A DNA stretch of 60,000 nt from Nymphaea colorata (GCF_008831285.2 NC_045139.1:32029706-32089705); one strand, 5' to 3'. Positions 12,441-23,691 are shown, numbered from the stretch's first letter. Numbers and translations are program-made. The notes: a model not told the origin generated them from the sequence alone.

Positions 12441-13691
12441 TCACTCATCTTCATTGTCGTCTCTGTGAATGACTGCTCCGACATTTTGGTCATCACCGGT
12501 CCATTCTGCAGGGCTACTGTCATAGATTTGGTAGAAGTGTTCACAGAGGCCAGGGCTTATCTGTAAGATACTTTGGAAAGGCATGTAAAATTTCTTAGTA
12601 AGCCAAGTATCTGCTAGGAAGATGCGTGTATTTTTATCTTCAATTACCATACAAGTAGATCTTGTCCACTGGGCATGTTGGTCTGCAGCTATGGTATAAG
12701 CTCTCCAACGCTTTATTTGTGAATATACATCTTCAGTGATGAGAAGAGTTCGAAGAGTTTCTTCAAGAATACGGGTTTGCAGGGAAAATTGTGAAGTATA
12801 GATGTTGATTGTGATCTCATGTTTCGCGTCGCAAGGGTATTCATACGAAGGAGGAATAGTTTCAATGTCTAAATTAACATAGCCATAAGGCTTTATGTCA
12901 ATGAAAATCAAGTTGTTTTACCTATTCTTCTTTCGTAACCAGTATTCGTTTTAAAAATCCTTGCTCCAAAAGAGTTTTAGGGAAAGTTTTATCCCCTGAA
13001 TTTCTTGGTCCTGCCACTTCTTAAGGTTAAGAGTGGCTTGTATATTGGAAAATCCTTTTCACAGAAAGAACTTTCTTCATGTGGGTTGTGTCTATGTTTC
13101 AGCAAAGTAAATTCCAAACCAGGCTTTTTCTTCTTTGAATGTCGTGCCATGGTCCTTAAAAGATTCTGCATGTCAACCTGTTGTTTTCTTTTTGCCTTCA
13201 TCACCAAATGATAGATCTGTTCTTTGACTAATGGGATGTTTGGGGGAACTGTTTCTCTTTTTTCTCCTAATTTCTTCTTCAACATGTTCTCTGATGAGTC
13301 TATTCTCTGTTTCTAGAGCTTGTATTTTCTCATTTAGCTCTTATTTTTTCTTTTTCTGCCAACTTATTTTTGCTTGGGCTGCTTTTAGGCTCCTTTCTAG
13401 GGTAAGATAAACATCCAAGCTTTGAGGTCGGAGGGGTATATGATCGAGGGAGAGTTCTGACAGAGTTTTGAACTGAAGTTGCCTGTTTTTCAAGTTGAGA
13501 TGGTTGGCAAATAAAGAAATGATTTTTGGGTATGAGAGATTTCTTTTGTTTTGCCAAAGATTGTCTAGAAGGACATGATCTTTTAGATCAAGGATGAGGC
13601 CTTGAGAAGTTCGAAAGACCAAATTTGAATGAGGTGGGAAGATTGGTAATCATAGGTCTGGGTCAAGGGGCAACTGGTTTGTAGAGGCCAT
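12441..13691 (-). pseudogene. ORF2 (~415 codons), unit T6, broken
   Basis: Homologous frames run from an ATG at 13691 to a stop at 12441. A TGA follows about 13 codons in (shared by all copies), and a one-base shift lies near 13280 (also shared). About 65 bp near 12897 and a few bases near 13052 are missing. Segments in order: a helical N-region with LKDHVLLDNLWQ; a Lys/Glu-rich coiled coil; a basic stretch with ARHSKKKKPGLEF; a region with VNLDIETIPPSYEYPCD; and an acidic end DDNEDE. The size and position after pol resemble the second ORF of florendovirus-type genomes, a comparison from memory. This copy keeps LRTLLITEDVYS where the inner copies stop. Confidence 0.55.
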
Positions 13692-13751
13692 CTTGTCCTG
13701 TAATAAGAAAAATATCAAATGAAACAATGCATTCTACCTTGTCTATCGTGA

Positions 13752-14000
13752 CTAATGTCTACATGCAGATGTGTCATTTGAAGTACGAGATGAAGATGTT
13801 TGAACTCTTTCTTGTTTCATGTCATCAACTAACTGTTGCATGCTTAAAACAATGTATAAAAGATCATCACTAACTTTTCTGATCTCGATGGAGAAAACTG
13901 GGTTAAGGTCATGTAACCTTACTCTGGATTGGTCGAGATAACTTATAATTTTATTAAGTCTTCTAATTTCTGATTCATAAACATCAATGTCTCTATTCAT
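13752..14000 (-). CDS. 82-codon ORF overlapping pol stop, unit T6
   Basis: ATGAATAG joins the pol stop and this start, so the two frames overlap by 8 nt. Such spacing allows translation restart after termination, as known for compact viral RNAs. The protein is helical in character (EIRRLNKIISYLDQSRVRL, SDDLLYIVLSMQQLVDDM) with a Ser/Thr-rich tail. No family recognised. Confidence 0.45.
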   Translation of the reverse strand: MNRDIDVYESEIRRLNKIISYLDQSRVRLHDLNPVFSIEIRKVSDDLLYIVLSMQQLVDDMKQERVQTSSSRTSNDTSACRH

Positions 14001-14277
14001 CTTTTAGCAGTCTACTTAACATATCGGCTAAACGATTGTTTTCTCCTTTTATGTGTTCAAATATTACTTTATAATTTTGGTTTATAAGCGTATCTTTAAA
14101 GGATATCCATCTTCTCTGACTTATTCTTTTCGAATCTTTATTTTCATAAAATTTTACAATAGCATCACAATCGGTCTTAACTATTATTTCTTTTTTGTTG
14201 AGCAAAAATAACCAAAAACTATTGAGCTCATATATTAATGCAAGAATTTCCTGATCTATGTTTCCATTCATGCTCAT
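13993..14277 (-). pseudogene. RNase H domain of a pararetrovirus-like polymerase, unit T6
   Basis: 94 codons matching the C-terminal RNase H of a reverse transcriptase. IDQEILALIYELNSF carries the Glu-containing helix, IIVKTDCDAIVKFYE the central Asp, and FEHIKGENNRLADMLSR the HIxG..N..AD ending. In RT-carrying viruses this domain removes the RNA template and is fused to RT. Here RT is absent and the ORF opens only with a fortuitous Met, so the piece is a stump of the pol gene. The RRWISF and NKKEIIVKTDCDAIV pattern is closer to Petuvirus/Florendovirus-type enzymes than to gypsy elements, from memory. The TAG stop overlaps the next ATG by 8 nt. Confidence 0.75.
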
Positions 14278-14322
14278 GTTTATACTCTGTTTTGGCTAAG
14301 GTTTTCAAAATATAATCCATAT

Positions 14323-14721
14323 TCAGTGTAGGATTATTTGCTTGATTTCAGTTATTAATTTTATGATTTCAGTATTATCTTTATATTCTTGTAAGCTTCC
14401 TGGTTTACTCAAAATTATGGCTAGTTTGTCCTTTAGATATCTTTGGTTTTCTAATATGTCTTTAAAAATATTATTTCTTAAAGTATCAAATATGAGTTGT
14501 AAAAAGACCCGATTTTTAGTATTGTAGGATTCTAGGCTTTGTGCTAAGGAAATGTGTAGATCGGTTATACTATTCAGTTGTTGATACATAGGACTAGTGT
14601 CCTCATTATGAAGTAGATGTTTTTCATTTTGAAAATAACATGTATGACTAAATTGGTTGTTTTTTACAGTACTTTTAGACTTTTGGTATGGTTCTAAGTT
14701 GAGGTATTCTAGCCGATTCAT
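14323..14721 (-). CDS. 132-codon ORF, array unit T6, coiled-coil-like, function unknown
   Basis: Begins 27 nt after the 84-codon ORF stop. The C-terminal half has regular Leu/Ile spacing (SITDLHISLAQSLESY, LITEIKQIILH) that suggests a coiled coil. Small coiled-coil virion-associated proteins occur in caulimovirids, but no diagnostic motif is seen, so this is only a possible role. It ends 46 nt before the RNase H ORF, close to where the missing polyprotein core would lie. Confidence 0.45.
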   Translation of the reverse strand: MNRLEYLNLEPYQKSKSTVKNNQFSHTCYFQNEKHLLHNEDTSPMYQQLNSITDLHISLAQSLESYNTKNRVFLQLIFDTLRNNIFKDILENQRYLKDKLAIILSKPGSLQEYKDNTEIIKLITEIKQIILH

Positions 14722-14748
14722 ATGGTGGTGTAATGGTATGGCAAACGT

Positions 14749-15003
14749 TCAATGTTCGTACCATTCGTTGTATAAATATTCTTCATAGTCTGAGTAGTCT
14801 GTGTAACTATCGTTTGATTGATAATGTGCATAATATTCTAACATATGCCATTGTTCCTCTATCCTATTATTAAACACTAATTGTTTTAATTTTTTTATAA
14901 ATTTCTTCACAATTACAAACTTTTTGAGATATTTTATAACTTTGTTTCTAGCTATTTGTTTCACTTGTTTATTGTAAATTTGTGGGTTTGTTTCAGTTAG
15001 CAT
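14749..15003 (-). CDS. 84-codon ORF, array unit T6, function unknown
   Basis: First ORF after the leader. The N-terminal two thirds are Lys-rich and helical in character (VIKYLKKFVIVKKFIKKLKQ); the C-terminus is acidic and Tyr-rich (SYTDYSDYEEYLYNEWYEH). It is kept intact in all four complete units, with one or two substitutions. Not recognised. It could be a small viral accessory protein or the stump of a larger frame left by the core deletion. Confidence 0.45.
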   Translation of the reverse strand: MLTETNPQIYNKQVKQIARNKVIKYLKKFVIVKKFIKKLKQLVFNNRIEEQWHMLEYYAHYQSNDSYTDYSDYEEYLYNEWYEH

Positions 15004-15885
15004 ATTATATCTTTATGGTTTGGGTATATTTCAGGATTCAAATGTTCTATTCTATGCATATAATAAAAAGAAAATTCAGTGAACTAATTAAACTACTAAT
15101 TTTGGCTATTATAGTAAATATGAAATTTTTTGGATTTTATGAAAAACACAGCGTTCAGAAATCAAAGGGTGCTTAAGGTATGATTTTTCAAAATAAAAAA
15201 TGTTCTTGAGCCTACTAGGTACTCATCTCTTTTAATCCCGCAGTCCTATGTATCATGCATACAACTTCACACTCCAACTTCACACTCTGTTTACGAGTCT
15301 TTAGTTTTAGGTTGGAAAAATTCCTTTCACAGGAACAGGGTTCTACGAACAGATAACACATTTATTATAAAAAAGAACAAACTGAAACATGCTAAGCTTA
15401 TGGTATGATTCCTTCGATTGTGGAAACTTGTTTTATTCTCCTTTCATAGAACACCATGTGCAACACCTTTGTCATCTCATTCAAACTTCACCGTTTGTGT
15501 ACTATTTTTCCCCTAAACGGCCTCCTCGCCTCACGGGTACTTCTTTTCCACAATAGCCTTTTGGTTTTAAAAGATTCACATAGCGGCTCGTCCAAAGAAT
15601 CAAGAACTCAAAAACACGGGAATCAGATCATGAACAAAACACGTTACAACAGGTTCTTCCTTATAAAGCATGGTTCCTACGCATAGATCCTGGCTAGGGC
15701 CAGAACTTCCAACATAAAACACAAAGATTCATAACAACAGATTATACAGGCGTATGCAAAGAGACATGCTTTCGGAGAAGAGACTTTTCCGTTCGGCTTA
15801 TAAGCGAAGCACAAAAGAAAGCTTTAAACACACATAAAAACTTTCATTAAAAGCAGAGCACACTTACAAGACAAGAGCGTACTAT

Positions 15886-16091
15886 GCTCTGATACCAATA
15901 ATAAAGGGGGGCCGGATTTTTGCACGAAAGCGCCGGTTCGCTTCTTACAAAAGCATGGGAGTGGAGAAGAAGAGGAAGGGGAGCGAAGAAGAGAGAGGAA
16001 CTCAAGCACTCGGAAGCAAGTGCTTGGAGGTAGATGGTGTGAGGATGTGTTGAAGGATGATGGATACAGACGCTGGGGTAGTGCTTTTATA
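15886..16091 (-). promoter_or_regulatory. TATA box and tRNA-Met primer site, T5/T6 junction
   Basis: TATAAAAGC at 16083-16091 and TGGTATCAGAGC at 15886-15897, 186 nt apart. The first 12 bases match the usual plant retroelement primer site for initiator tRNA-Met; the next bases (ATAG) do not extend the match. Confidence 0.65.
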
Positions 16092-16257
16092 GGCATCAGA
16101 CTTGAAAACAAATTACAATCTAGAAAATGAATAAGATTCCTTCTCGAACAAGCTAAACACAAACAAATAAAAGCAGTTACATTCAAAGGAACTTGAAGGT
16201 GGACAGTTGTCGTGTGCTGGATGAGCTGGCAGTCAAACGTGTCCAAAAAGTGTTACA

Positions 16258-16749
16258 ATGCGCAATAGTGTTTGCCGAAGTGCTACAGTAGCCGCTTCGT
16301 CTTTTCTTCAATGGGAAGCCACGTGTTCACTTTTTTTGTGGTGTGTAATATTCCTTCGTCTTTATTTCACGCAACGTTGCTTTTATTTACATAAAGAAGG
16401 TCGGCAACTACAACGATCTTCTAGAAGCACCTCGAAACGATTTGCTTCAGGATGTGACCCAGAGCTTATCCTGTGGGGTGCGCCACAGGGTAAATTTTTA
16501 TGCCGAAAATTTACAAATGTAAAACCCATATTTATCCTAGAGAGTTTTTCCAGGATAGATTTTGAGGCGATGATCTACAACGCAAATCCTATGTTTGACT
16601 TGGGGGATTTTTCCAAAGAGAAGTTGATCACGTTTCTTCTCAAACGGATGATGCTTACGTTTTACATGGGAAACACTATATTCATGAAAAGTTTAACTAT
16701 GGCTTACAAGGGTCAAGTTTTACCGGTCTTGACAAACGTTAGGCTGTAG
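16258..16749 (+). other. Plus-strand ORF (163 codons) in the intergenic region, unit T5
   Basis: Runs against the viral genes and converges tail-to-tail with ORF2. The second half looks protein-like (FDLGDFSKEKLITFLLKRMM, TMAYKGQVLPVLTNVRL). Near-identical copies occur in T4, T3 and T2, but that follows from unit identity. It may be chance or a relict; no family recognised. Confidence 0.3.
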
Positions 16750-16862
16750 GGTTAAGGACTCAGCAGCTTCGTCCCTACTATCCTCTAGCTGTTTCCAATT
16801 TCTTCTATAATTTCTTCATCGTATTGTTCATTATTATCTCATTCTACGTCATCACCAACATT

Positions 16863-18163
16863 TCACTCATCTTCATTGTCGTCTCTGTTAATGACTGCTC
16901 CGACATTTTGGTCATCACCAGTCCATTCTGCAGGGCTACTGTCATAGATTTGATATAAGTGTTCACAAAGGCCAGGGTTTATCTGTAAGATACTTTGGAA
17001 AGGAATGTAAAATTTCTCAGTAAGCCAAGTATCTGCTAGGAAAATGCGTGCATTTTTATCTTCAGCTACCATACAAGTAGATCTTGTCCATCGGGCATGT
17101 TGGTCTGCACCTATGGTATAAGCTCTCCAACGCTTTAATTGTTAATATACATCTTCAGTGATGAGAAGAGTTCAAAGAGCTTCTTTAGGAATACTGGTTT
17201 GCAGGGGAAATTGTGAAGTATAGATGTTGATTGTGATCTCATGTTTCGCGTCACAAGGGTATTCATACGAAAGAGGAATAGTTTCAATGTCTAAATTAAC
17301 ATAGCCATGAGGCTTTATGTTTCCAAGTTTAAACATCCTTCTTAATGGGTATGCCAACCGCCAATGATAATCAAGATGTTTTACATGTTCTTCTTTCGTA
17401 ACCAGTATTCGTTTTAAAAATCCTTGCTCCAAAAGAGTTTTGGGGGAAAGTTTTATCCCATGAATCTCTTGGTCCTGCCACTTTCTAAGGTTAAGAGTGG
17501 CTTGTATAATGGAAAATCCTTGTTCACATTCACAGAAAGAACTTTCTTCATGTGGGTTGTGTCTATGTTTCAGCAAAGTAAATTCCAAACCAGGCTTTTT
17601 TTTTCTTTGAATGTCGTGCCATGGTCCTTAAAAGATTCTGCATGTCAACCTTTTTTTTTCTTTTTGCCTTCATCACCAAATGATAGATCTGTTCTTTGAC
17701 TAATGGGATGTTTGGGGGAACTGTTTCTCTTTTTTCTCCTAATTTCTTCTTCAACATGTTCTCTGAGGAGTCTATTCTCTGTTTCTAGAGCTTGTATTTT
17801 CTCATTTAGCTCTTCTTTTTCCTTTTTCCGCCAACTTATTTTTGCTTGGGCTGCTTTTAGGCTCCTTTCTAGGGTAAGATAAACATCCAAGCTTTGAGGT
17901 CGGAGGGGTATATGATCCAGGGAGAGTTCTGACAGAGTTTTGAACTGAAGTTGCCTGTTTTTCAAGTTGAGATGGTTGGCAAATAAAGAAAGGATTTTTG
18001 GGTATGAGGGATTTCTTTTGTTTTGCCAAAGATTGTCTAGAAGGACATGATCTTTTAGATCAAGGATGAGGCCTTCAGAAGTTCGAAAGACCAAATTTGA
18101 ATGAGGTGGGAAGATTGGTAATCATAGGTCTGGGTCAAGGGGCAACTGGTTTGTAGAGGCCAT
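16863..18163 (-). pseudogene. ORF2, unit T5, broken
   Basis: Shares the early TGA and the frame change of all copies, plus the inner-unit TGA after EAL (about 17172-17177). A further TAA sits in the LKRW region (about 17141), and a T tract near 17650 replaces QQV by KKV. Confidence 0.55.
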
Positions 18164-18223
18164 CTTGTCCTGTAATAAGAAAAATATCAAATGAAACAAT
18201 GCATTCTACCTTGTCTATCGTGA

Positions 18224-18472
18224 CTAATGTCTACATGCAGATGTGTCATTTGAAGTACGAGATGAAGATGCTTGAACTCTTTCTTGTTTCATGTCATCAA
18301 CTAACTATTGCATGCTTAAAACAATGTATAAAAGATCATCACTAACTTTTCTGATCTCGATGGAGAAAACTGGGTTAAGGTCATGTAACCTTACTCTGGA
18401 TTGGTCGAGATAACTTACAATTTTATTAAGTCTTCTAATTTCTGATTCATAAACATCAATGTCTCTATTCAT
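18224..18472 (-). pseudogene. 82-codon ORF, unit T5, nonsense mutation
   Basis: Homologous to the intact copies but TAG replaces the second Gln codon of the MQQLVDD stretch at about 18306-18308. Confidence 0.5.
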
Positions 18473-18749
18473 CTTTTAGCAGTCTACTTAACATATCGGC
18501 TAAACGATTGTTTTCTCCTTTTATGTGTTCAAATATTACTTTATAATTTTGGTTTATAAGGGTATCTTTAAAGGATATCCATCTTCTCTGACTTATTCTT
18601 TTCGAATCTTTATTTTCATAAAATTTTACAATAGCATCACAATCGGTCTTAACTATTATTTCTTTTTTGTTGAGCAAAAATAACCAAAAACTATTGAGCT
18701 CATATATTAATGCAAGAATTTCCTGATCTATGTTTCCATTCATGCTCAT
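18465..18749 (-). pseudogene. RNase H domain, unit T5
   Basis: Same 94-codon piece, identical in protein to T6 (reads NYKVIFEHIKG). Confidence 0.75.
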
Positions 18750-18794
18750 GTTTATACTCTGTTTTGGCTAAGGTTTTCAAAATATAATCCATAT

Positions 18795-19193
18795 TCAGTG
18801 TAGGATTATTTGCTTGATTTCAGTTATTAATTTTATGATTTCAGTATTATCTTTATATTCTTGTAAGCTTCCTGGTTTACTCAAAATTGTGGCTAGTTTG
18901 TCCTTTAGATATCTTTTGTTTTCTAATATGTCTTTAAAAATATTATTTCTTAAAGTATCAAATATGAGTTGTAAAAAGACCCGATTTTTAGTATTGTAGG
19001 ATTCTAGGCTTTGTGCTAAGGAAATGTGTAGATCGGTTATACTATTCAGTTGTTGATACATAGGACTAGTGTCCTCATTATGAAGTAGATGTTTTTCATT
19101 TTGAAAATAACATGTATGACTAAATTGGTTGTTTTTTACAGTACTTTTAGACTTTTGGTATGGTTCTAAGTTGAGGTATTCTAGCCGATTCAT
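18795..19193 (-). CDS. 132-codon ORF, array unit T5
   Basis: Intact copy; ENKRYLKDKLATIL where T6 reads ENQRYLKDKLAIIL. Confidence 0.45.
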   Translation of the reverse strand: MNRLEYLNLEPYQKSKSTVKNNQFSHTCYFQNEKHLLHNEDTSPMYQQLNSITDLHISLAQSLESYNTKNRVFLQLIFDTLRNNIFKDILENKRYLKDKLATILSKPGSLQEYKDNTEIIKLITEIKQIILH

Positions 19194-19220
19194 ATGGTGG
19201 TGTAATGGTATGGCAAACGT

Positions 19221-19475
19221 TCAATGTTCGTACCATTCGTTGTATAAATATTCTTCATAGTCTGAGTAGTCTGTGTAACTATCGTTTGATTGATAATGTG
19301 CATAATATTCTAACATATGGCATTGTTCCTCTATCCTATTATTAAACACTAATTGTTTTAATTTTTTTATAAATTTCTTCACAATTACAAACTTTTTGAG
19401 ATATTTTATAACTTTGTTTCTAGCTATTTGTTTCACTTGTTTATTGTAAATTTGTGGGTTTGTTTGAGTTAGCAT
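19221..19475 (-). CDS. 84-codon ORF, array unit T5
   Basis: Copy of the Lys-rich/Tyr-rich ORF; differs from the T6 copy at TQ for TE near the start and C for W in EEQCHML. Confidence 0.45.
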   Translation of the reverse strand: MLTQTNPQIYNKQVKQIARNKVIKYLKKFVIVKKFIKKLKQLVFNNRIEEQCHMLEYYAHYQSNDSYTDYSDYEEYLYNEWYEH

Positions 19476-20357
19476 ATTATATCTTTATGGTTTGGGTATA
19501 TTTCAGGATTCAAATGTTCTATTTTATGCATATAATAAAAAGAAAATTCAGTGAACTAATTAAACTACTAATTTTGGCTATTATAGTAAATATGAAATTT
19601 TTTGGATTTTATGAAAAACACAGTGTTCAGAAATCAAAGGGTGCTTAAGGTATGATTTTTCAAAATAAAAAATGTTCTTGAGCCTACTAGGTACTCATCT
19701 CTTTTAATCCCGCAGTCCTATGTATCATGCATACAACTTCACACTCCAACTTCACACTCTGTTTACGAGTCTTTAGTTTTAGGTTGGAAAAATTCCTTTC
19801 ACAGGAACAGGGTTCTACGAACAGATAACACATTTATTATAAAAAAGAACAAACTGAAACATGGTAAGCTTATGGTATGATTCCTTCGATTGTGGAAACT
19901 TGTTTTATTCTCCTTTCATAGAACACCATGTGCAACACCTTTGTCATCTCATTCAAACTTCACCGTTTGTGTACTATTTTCCCCCTAAACGGCCTCCTCG
20001 CCTCACGGGTACTTCTTTTCCACAATAGCCTTTTGGTTTTAAAAGATTCACATAGCGGCTCGTCCAAAGAATCAAGAACTCAAAAACACGGGAATCAGAT
20101 CATGAACAAAACACGTTACAACATGTTCTTCCTTATAAAGCATGGTTCCTACGCATAGATCCTGGCTAGGGCCAGAACTTCCAACATAAAACACAAAGAC
20201 TTATAACAACAGATTATACAGGCGTATGCAAAGAGACATGCTTTCGGGGAAGAGACTTTTCCGTTCGGCTTATAAGCGAAGCACAAAAGAAAGCTTTAAA
20301 CACACATAAAAACTTTCATTAAAAGCAGAGCACACTTACATGACAAGAGCGTACTAT

Positions 20358-20563
20358 GCTCTGATACCAATAATAAAGGGGGGCCGGATTTTTGCACGAA
20401 AGCGCCGGTTCGCTTCTTACAAAAGCATGGGAGTGGAGAAGAAGAGGAAGGGGAGCGAAGAAGAGAGAGGAACTCAAGCACTCGGAAGCAAGTGCTTGGA
20501 GGTAGATGGTGTGAGGATGTGTTGAAGGATGATGGATAAAGACGCTGGGGTAGTGCTTTTATA
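20358..20563 (-). promoter_or_regulatory. TATA box and tRNA-Met primer site, T4/T5 junction
   Basis: TATAAAAGC at 20555-20563 and TGGTATCAGAGC at 20358-20369. Confidence 0.65.
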
Positions 20564-20729
20564 GGCATCAGACTTGAAAACAAATTACAATCTAGAAAAT
20601 GAATAAGATTCCTTCTCGAACAAGCTAAACACAAACAAACAAAAGCAGTTACATTCAAAGGAACTTGAAGGTGGACAGTTGTCGTGTGCTGGATGAGCTG
20701 GCAGTCAAACGTGTCCAAAAAGTGTTACA

Positions 20730-21221
20730 ATGCGCAATAGTGTTTGCCGAAGTGCTACAGTAGCCGCTTCGTCTTTTCTTCAATGGGAAGCCACGTGTTC
20801 ACTTTTTTTGTGGTGTGTAATATTCCTTCGTCTTTATTTCACGCAATGTTGCTTTTATTTACATAAAGAAGGTCGGCAACTACAACGATCTTCTAGAAGC
20901 ACCTCGAAACGATTTGCTTCAGGATGTGACCCAGAGCTTATCCTGTGGGGTGCGCCACAGGGTAAATTTTTATGCCAAAAATTTACAAATGTAAAACCCA
21001 TATTTATCCTAGAGAGTTTTTCCAGGATAGATTTTGAGGCGATGATCTACAACGCAAATCCTATGTTTGACTTGGGGGATTTTTCCAAAGAGAAGTTGAT
21101 CACGTTTCTTCTCAAACGGATGATGCTTACGTTTTACATGGGAAGCACTGTATTCATGAAAAGTTTAACTATGGCTTACAAGGGTCAAGTTTTACCGGTC
21201 TTGACAAACGTTAGGCTGTAG
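20730..21221 (+). other. Plus-strand intergenic ORF, unit T4
   Basis: Copy of the 163-codon antisense ORF with FTQCC and CQKFTN changes. Confidence 0.3.
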
Positions 21222-21334
21222 GGTTAAGGACTCAGCAGCTTCGTCCCTACTATCCTCTAGCTGTTTCCAATTTCTTCTATAATTTCTTCATCGTATTGTT
21301 CATTATTATCTCATTCTACGTCATCACCAACATT

Positions 21335-22634
21335 TCACTCATCTTCATTGTCGTCTCTGTTAATGACTGCTCCGACATTTTGGTCATCACCAGTCCATTC
21401 TGCAGGGCTACTGTCATAGATTTGATATAAGTGTTCACAAAGGCCAGGGTTTATCTGTAAGATACTTTGGAAAGGAATGTAAAATTTCTCAGTAAGCCAA
21501 GTATCTGCTAGGAAAATGCGTGCATTTTTATCTTCAGCTACCATACAAGTAGATCTTGTCCATAGGGCATGTTGGTCTGCACCTATGGTATAAGCTCTCC
21601 AACGCTTTAATTGTGAATATACATCTTCAGTGATGAGAAGAGTTCAAAGAGCTTCTTCAGGAATACTGGTTTGCAGGGGAAATTGTGAAGTATAGATGTT
21701 GATTGTGATCTCATGTTTCGCGTCACAAGGGTATTCATACGAAGGAGGAATAGTTTCAATGTCTAAATTAACATAGCCATGAGGCTTTATGTTTCCAAGT
21801 TTAAACATCCTTCTTAATGGGTATGCCAACCGCCAATGAAAATCAAGATGTTTTACATGTTCTTCTTTCGTAACCAGTATTCGTTTTAAAAATCCTTGCT
21901 CCAAAAGAGTTTTGGGGGAAAGTTTTATCCCATGAATCTCTTGGTCCTGCCACTTTCTAAGGTTAAGAGTGGCTTGTATAATGGAAAATCCTTGTTCACA
22001 TTCACAGAAAGAACTTTCTTCATGTGGGTTGTGTCTATGTTTCAGCAAAGTAAATTCCAAACCAGGCTTTTTCTTCTTTGAATGTCGTGCCATGGTCCTT
22101 AAAAGATTCTGCATGTCAACCTGTTGTTTTCTTTTTGCCTTCATCACCAAATGATAGATCTGTTCTTTGACTAATGGGATGTTTGGGGGAACTGTTTCTC
22201 TTTTTTCTCCTAATTTCTTCTTCAACATGTTCTCTGAGGAGTCTATTCTCTGTTTCTAGAGCTTGTATTTTCTCATTTAGCTCTTCTTTTTCCTTTTTTC
22301 GCCAACTTATTTTTGCTTGGGCTGCTTTTAGGCTCCTTTCTAGGGTAAGATAAACATCCAAGCTTTGAGGTCGGAGGGGTATATGATCCAGGGAGAGTTC
22401 TGACAGAGTTTTGAACTGAAGTTGCCTGTTTTTCAAGTTGAGATGGTTGGCAAATAAAGAAAGGATTTTTGGGTATGAGGGATTTCTTTTGTTTTGCCAA
22501 AGATTGTCTAGAAGGACATGATCTTTTAGATCAAGGATGAGGCCTTGAGAAGTTCGAAAGACCAAATTTGAATGAGGTGGGAAGATTGGTAATCATAGGT
22601 CTGGGTCAAGGGGCAACTGGTTTGTAGAGGCCAT
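21335..22634 (-). pseudogene. ORF2, unit T4, broken
   Basis: Early TGA, shared frame change, and the inner-unit TGA at 21644. The longest open pieces are 149, 194 and 69 codons. Confidence 0.55.
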
Positions 22635-22694
22635 CTTGTCCTGTAATAAGAAAAATATCAAATGAAACAATGCATTCTACCTTGTCTATCGTGA

Positions 22695-22943
22695 CTAATG
22701 TCTACATGCAAATGTGTCATTTGAAGTACGAGATGAAGATGCTTGAACTCTTTCTTGTTTCATGTCATCAACTAACTGTTGCATGCTTAAAACAATGTAT
22801 AAAAGATCATCACTAACTTTTCTGATCTCGATGGAGAAAACTGGGTTAAGGTCATGTAACCTTACTCTGGATTGGTCGAGATAACTTACAATTTTATTAA
22901 GTCTTCTAATTTCTGATTCATAAACATCAATGTCTCTATTCAT
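22695..22943 (-). CDS. 82-codon ORF, unit T4
   Basis: Intact copy; tail reads NDTFACRH where the others have NDTSACRH. Confidence 0.45.
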   Translation of the reverse strand: MNRDIDVYESEIRRLNKIVSYLDQSRVRLHDLNPVFSIEIRKVSDDLLYIVLSMQQLVDDMKQERVQASSSRTSNDTFACRH

Positions 22944-23220
22944 CTTTTAGCAGTCTACTTAACATATCGGCTAAACGATTGTTTTCTCCTTTTATGTGTT
23001 CAAATGTTACTTTATAATTTTGGTTTATAAGGGTATCTTTAAAGGATATCCATCTTCTCTGACTTATTCTTTTCGAATCTTTATTTTCATAAAATTTTAC
23101 AATAGCATCACAATCGGTCTTAACTATTATTTCTTTTTTGTTGAGCAAAAATAACCAAAAACTATTGAGCTCATATATTAATGCAAGAATTTCCTGATCT
23201 ATGTTTCCATTCATGCTCAT
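22936..23220 (-). pseudogene. RNase H domain, unit T4
   Basis: Same 94-codon piece with NYKVTFEHIKG. Confidence 0.75.
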
Positions 23221-23265
23221 GTTTATACTCTGTTTTGGCTAAGGTTTTCAAAATATAATCCATAT

Positions 23266-23664
23266 TCAGTGTAGGATTATTTGCTTGATTTTAGTTATTA
23301 ATTTTATGATTTCAGTATTATCTTTATATTCTTGTAAGCTTCCTGGTTTACTCAAAATTGTGGCTAGTTTGTCCTTTAGATATCTTTTGTTTTCTAATAT
23401 GTCTTTAAAAATATTATTTCTTAAAGTATCAAATATGAGTTGTAAAAAGACCCGATTTTTAGTATTGTAGGATTCTAGGCTTTGTGCTAAGGAAATGTGT
23501 AGATCGGTTATACTATTCAGTTGTTGATACATAGGACTAGTGTCCTCATTATGAAGTAGATGTTTTTCATTTTGAAAATAACATGTATGACTAAATTGGT
23601 TGTTTTTTACAGTACTTTTAGACTTTTGGTATGGTTCTAAGTTGAGGTATTCTAGCCGATTCAT
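23266..23664 (-). CDS. 132-codon ORF, array unit T4
   Basis: Intact copy; one difference from T5 near the end (ITKIKQ for ITEIKQ). Confidence 0.45.
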   Translation of the reverse strand: MNRLEYLNLEPYQKSKSTVKNNQFSHTCYFQNEKHLLHNEDTSPMYQQLNSITDLHISLAQSLESYNTKNRVFLQLIFDTLRNNIFKDILENKRYLKDKLATILSKPGSLQEYKDNTEIIKLITKIKQIILH

Positions 23665-23691
23665 ATGGTGGTGTAATGGTATGGCAAACGT

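Larger units (their letters stand above)
11459..15897 (-). mobile_element. Array unit T6 (complete; outer-type ORF2 and intergenic region)
   Basis: The leader to 82-codon ORF half is like the inner units. ORF2 and the intergenic region are of the older type: CGA is kept where inner units have TGA, and the longer CTACAGTAACTGCTACAG motif near 11845-11873 is present. About 65 bp is missing near 12897 within ORF2. Confidence 0.65.
15898..20369 (-). mobile_element. Array unit T5 (complete, 4472 bp)
   Basis: Complete unit. Its 82-codon ORF carries a nonsense change (CAATAG at about 18305-18310, where others read CAACAG). Confidence 0.7.

Noticed and set aside
15456-15686. Plus-strand 76-codon ORF in the leader, repeated at 19928, 24386 and 28855
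   Set aside because: Opposite in sense to the unit, no motif, and its repetition follows only from unit identity.
15824-16246. Minus-strand 140-codon ORF over the TATA-to-primer-site region, repeated in each unit
   Set aside because: It crosses the promoter and primer site; Ser/Pro/Leu-rich reading of a C/T-rich leader, better explained as chance.
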